In this document: in pieces, positions 63,652-64,000 of the stretch
Position numbering within the stretch: position 1 is the first letter of the stretch
Layout of the letters: every line of letters begins with the position of its first letter
NCBI GenBank assembly: GCA_044359955.1
Contig: JBIKLF010000005.1
Coordinates: 1-64,000, forward strand
Direction of reading: 5' to 3'
Length of the DNA stretch: 64,000 bases
Origin: JACTMZ01 sp044359955
Lineage (GTDB): Bacteria > Verrucomicrobiota > Verrucomicrobiia > Chthoniobacterales > JACTMZ01
Notes under the pieces: model-generated
Told to the model about the DNA's origin: nothing
What the model saw: only the letters and a program-made list of their open reading frames with translations
The model's database searches: none
Position numbers and translations under genes: made by a program

Positions 63652-64000
63652 ATGGATATGGCTCCCGACAATATGTCTATTTCTCCGATCTGGTCCCTGT
63701 CCCCGTTTGCGCTGCAGCTGGATTATTTTCACCCGGGCCGGATGAACCGCCCGACACACGGAGCGGTGCACCACAAAACCGTTCCGGACACCATCTTGGC
63801 GCAGGTCTTGGAGGGCAGCTACGAGGTCGTTTGCGACGGGCAGGAGGAACTTCTGCAGGCAGGGGAGGTCTTTGTGGTCCCCGCGCGGCACCCGGTCACT
63901 ATCACCCATCATGACAGCCGGGCCGGACGCTTCCGCGCCCGCTGGATCCACATGCGGTTTTCGTGGATGGGAGTGTTCGATTATTTGCAGAGCTTCTCCC
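63652..64000 (+). CDS. AraC-type regulator N-terminal sensor domain (cut by window end)
   Basis: The first 116 residues of a protein running off the right edge. Starting at ATG 63652, they form a cupin-like arabinose-binding domain: Gly-Arg-Met-Asn-Arg-Pro-Thr-His-Gly, Val-Leu-Glu-Gly-Ser-Tyr-Glu-Val, Glu-Leu-Leu-Gln-Ala-Gly-Glu-Val-Phe-Val-Val-Pro-Ala and His-His-Asp-Ser-Arg-Ala-Gly. The expected C-terminal helix-turn-helix lies beyond the window. Divergence from the isomerase gene suggests it controls that unit. A short out-of-frame ORF over the same bases is spurious. Confidence 0.7.
   Translation, partial: MDMAPDNMSISPIWSLSPFALQLDYFHPGRMNRPTHGAVHHKTVPDTILAQVLEGSYEVVCDGQEELLQAGEVFVVPARHPVTITHHDSRAGRFRARWIHMRFSWMGVFDYLQSFS

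Overview
This 64 kb window is a high-GC chromosomal segment from a Gram-negative-type bacterium. It carries an LptF/LptG-family permease, an OprB-type porin, several lipoproteins and a cache-domain histidine kinase. The mix of families (actinobacterial-type glycogen/maltose-1-phosphate synthase, BtpA, a bacterial SUI1/eIF1, MenA/MenC, many weak Shine-Dalgarno sites and GTG starts) together with abundant GTAG-footed palindromic repeats fits Verrucomicrobiota best. This assignment rests on gene content remembered for the phylum, not on a search. No rRNA, tRNA, CRISPR array, prophage or complete transposon was seen.

Layout. 0.5-6.3 kb: cupin protein, exported PAS protein, a STAS-kinase-like gene whose 3' half is replaced by an antisense acetyltransferase, a SnoaL-like exported protein, an AAA_28 NTPase and a pentameric ligand-gated ion channel homologue. 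6.5-10.5 kb: a UrtA-like binding lipoprotein translationally coupled to a double-receiver hybrid histidine kinase. 10.7-15.7 kb: a decayed and an intact nucleotidyltransferase cassette, a DMT-type membrane protein, a GNAT protein, mnmA and btpA. 15.9-25.6 kb: rpsO-pnp, a small membrane protein-corA-SUI1 operon, a class III aminotransferase, a CorC/CNNM protein, rpsN, a Pro/Ala-rich tail-anchored protein and thioredoxin. 25.6-38.9 kb: DUF72, a toxin-antitoxin remnant, menA-menC, CIA30, priA, hicBA, yjbQ, a serine beta-lactamase-fold protein, a TPR protein, uvrC, an ExbB/MotA-like protein, a lipoprotein and rdgB. 39-52 kb: leuS, oprB, oppA, two tandem GT-C glycosyltransferases, a membrane protein, a sialidase-like protein and dinG. 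52-64 kb: lptF/G, a hypothetical, dus, pcm, SMP-30, a GT4 glycogen-type synthase, dprA, a topoisomerase III-type enzyme, and at the edge a sugar-catabolism-like unit (dehydrogenase, TIM-barrel isomerase, divergent AraC regulator cut by the window end).

The most notable signal is not a gene. At least six sequence families of 'twin-hairpin' repeats (two imperfect hairpins whose outer arms also pair, with a GTAG, GGAG or GTGG foot) fill most intergenic gaps. Several also lie inside or at the ends of genes. A 66-bp family (26+14+26) sits in frame inside menC and inside the SUI1 gene in the same reading phase, adding 22 proline-rich residues to each. Copies of the B and D families supply the stop codon of a glycosyltransferase and of dus through their GTAG foot, and the D copy at dus also encodes the start of the pcm signal peptide; a C-family copy supplies the DUF72 stop codon from its interior. 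A shorter palindrome lies in the leuS editing domain. The architecture resembles REP/BIME elements mobilised by RAYT-type transposases, but no RAYT gene lies in this window.
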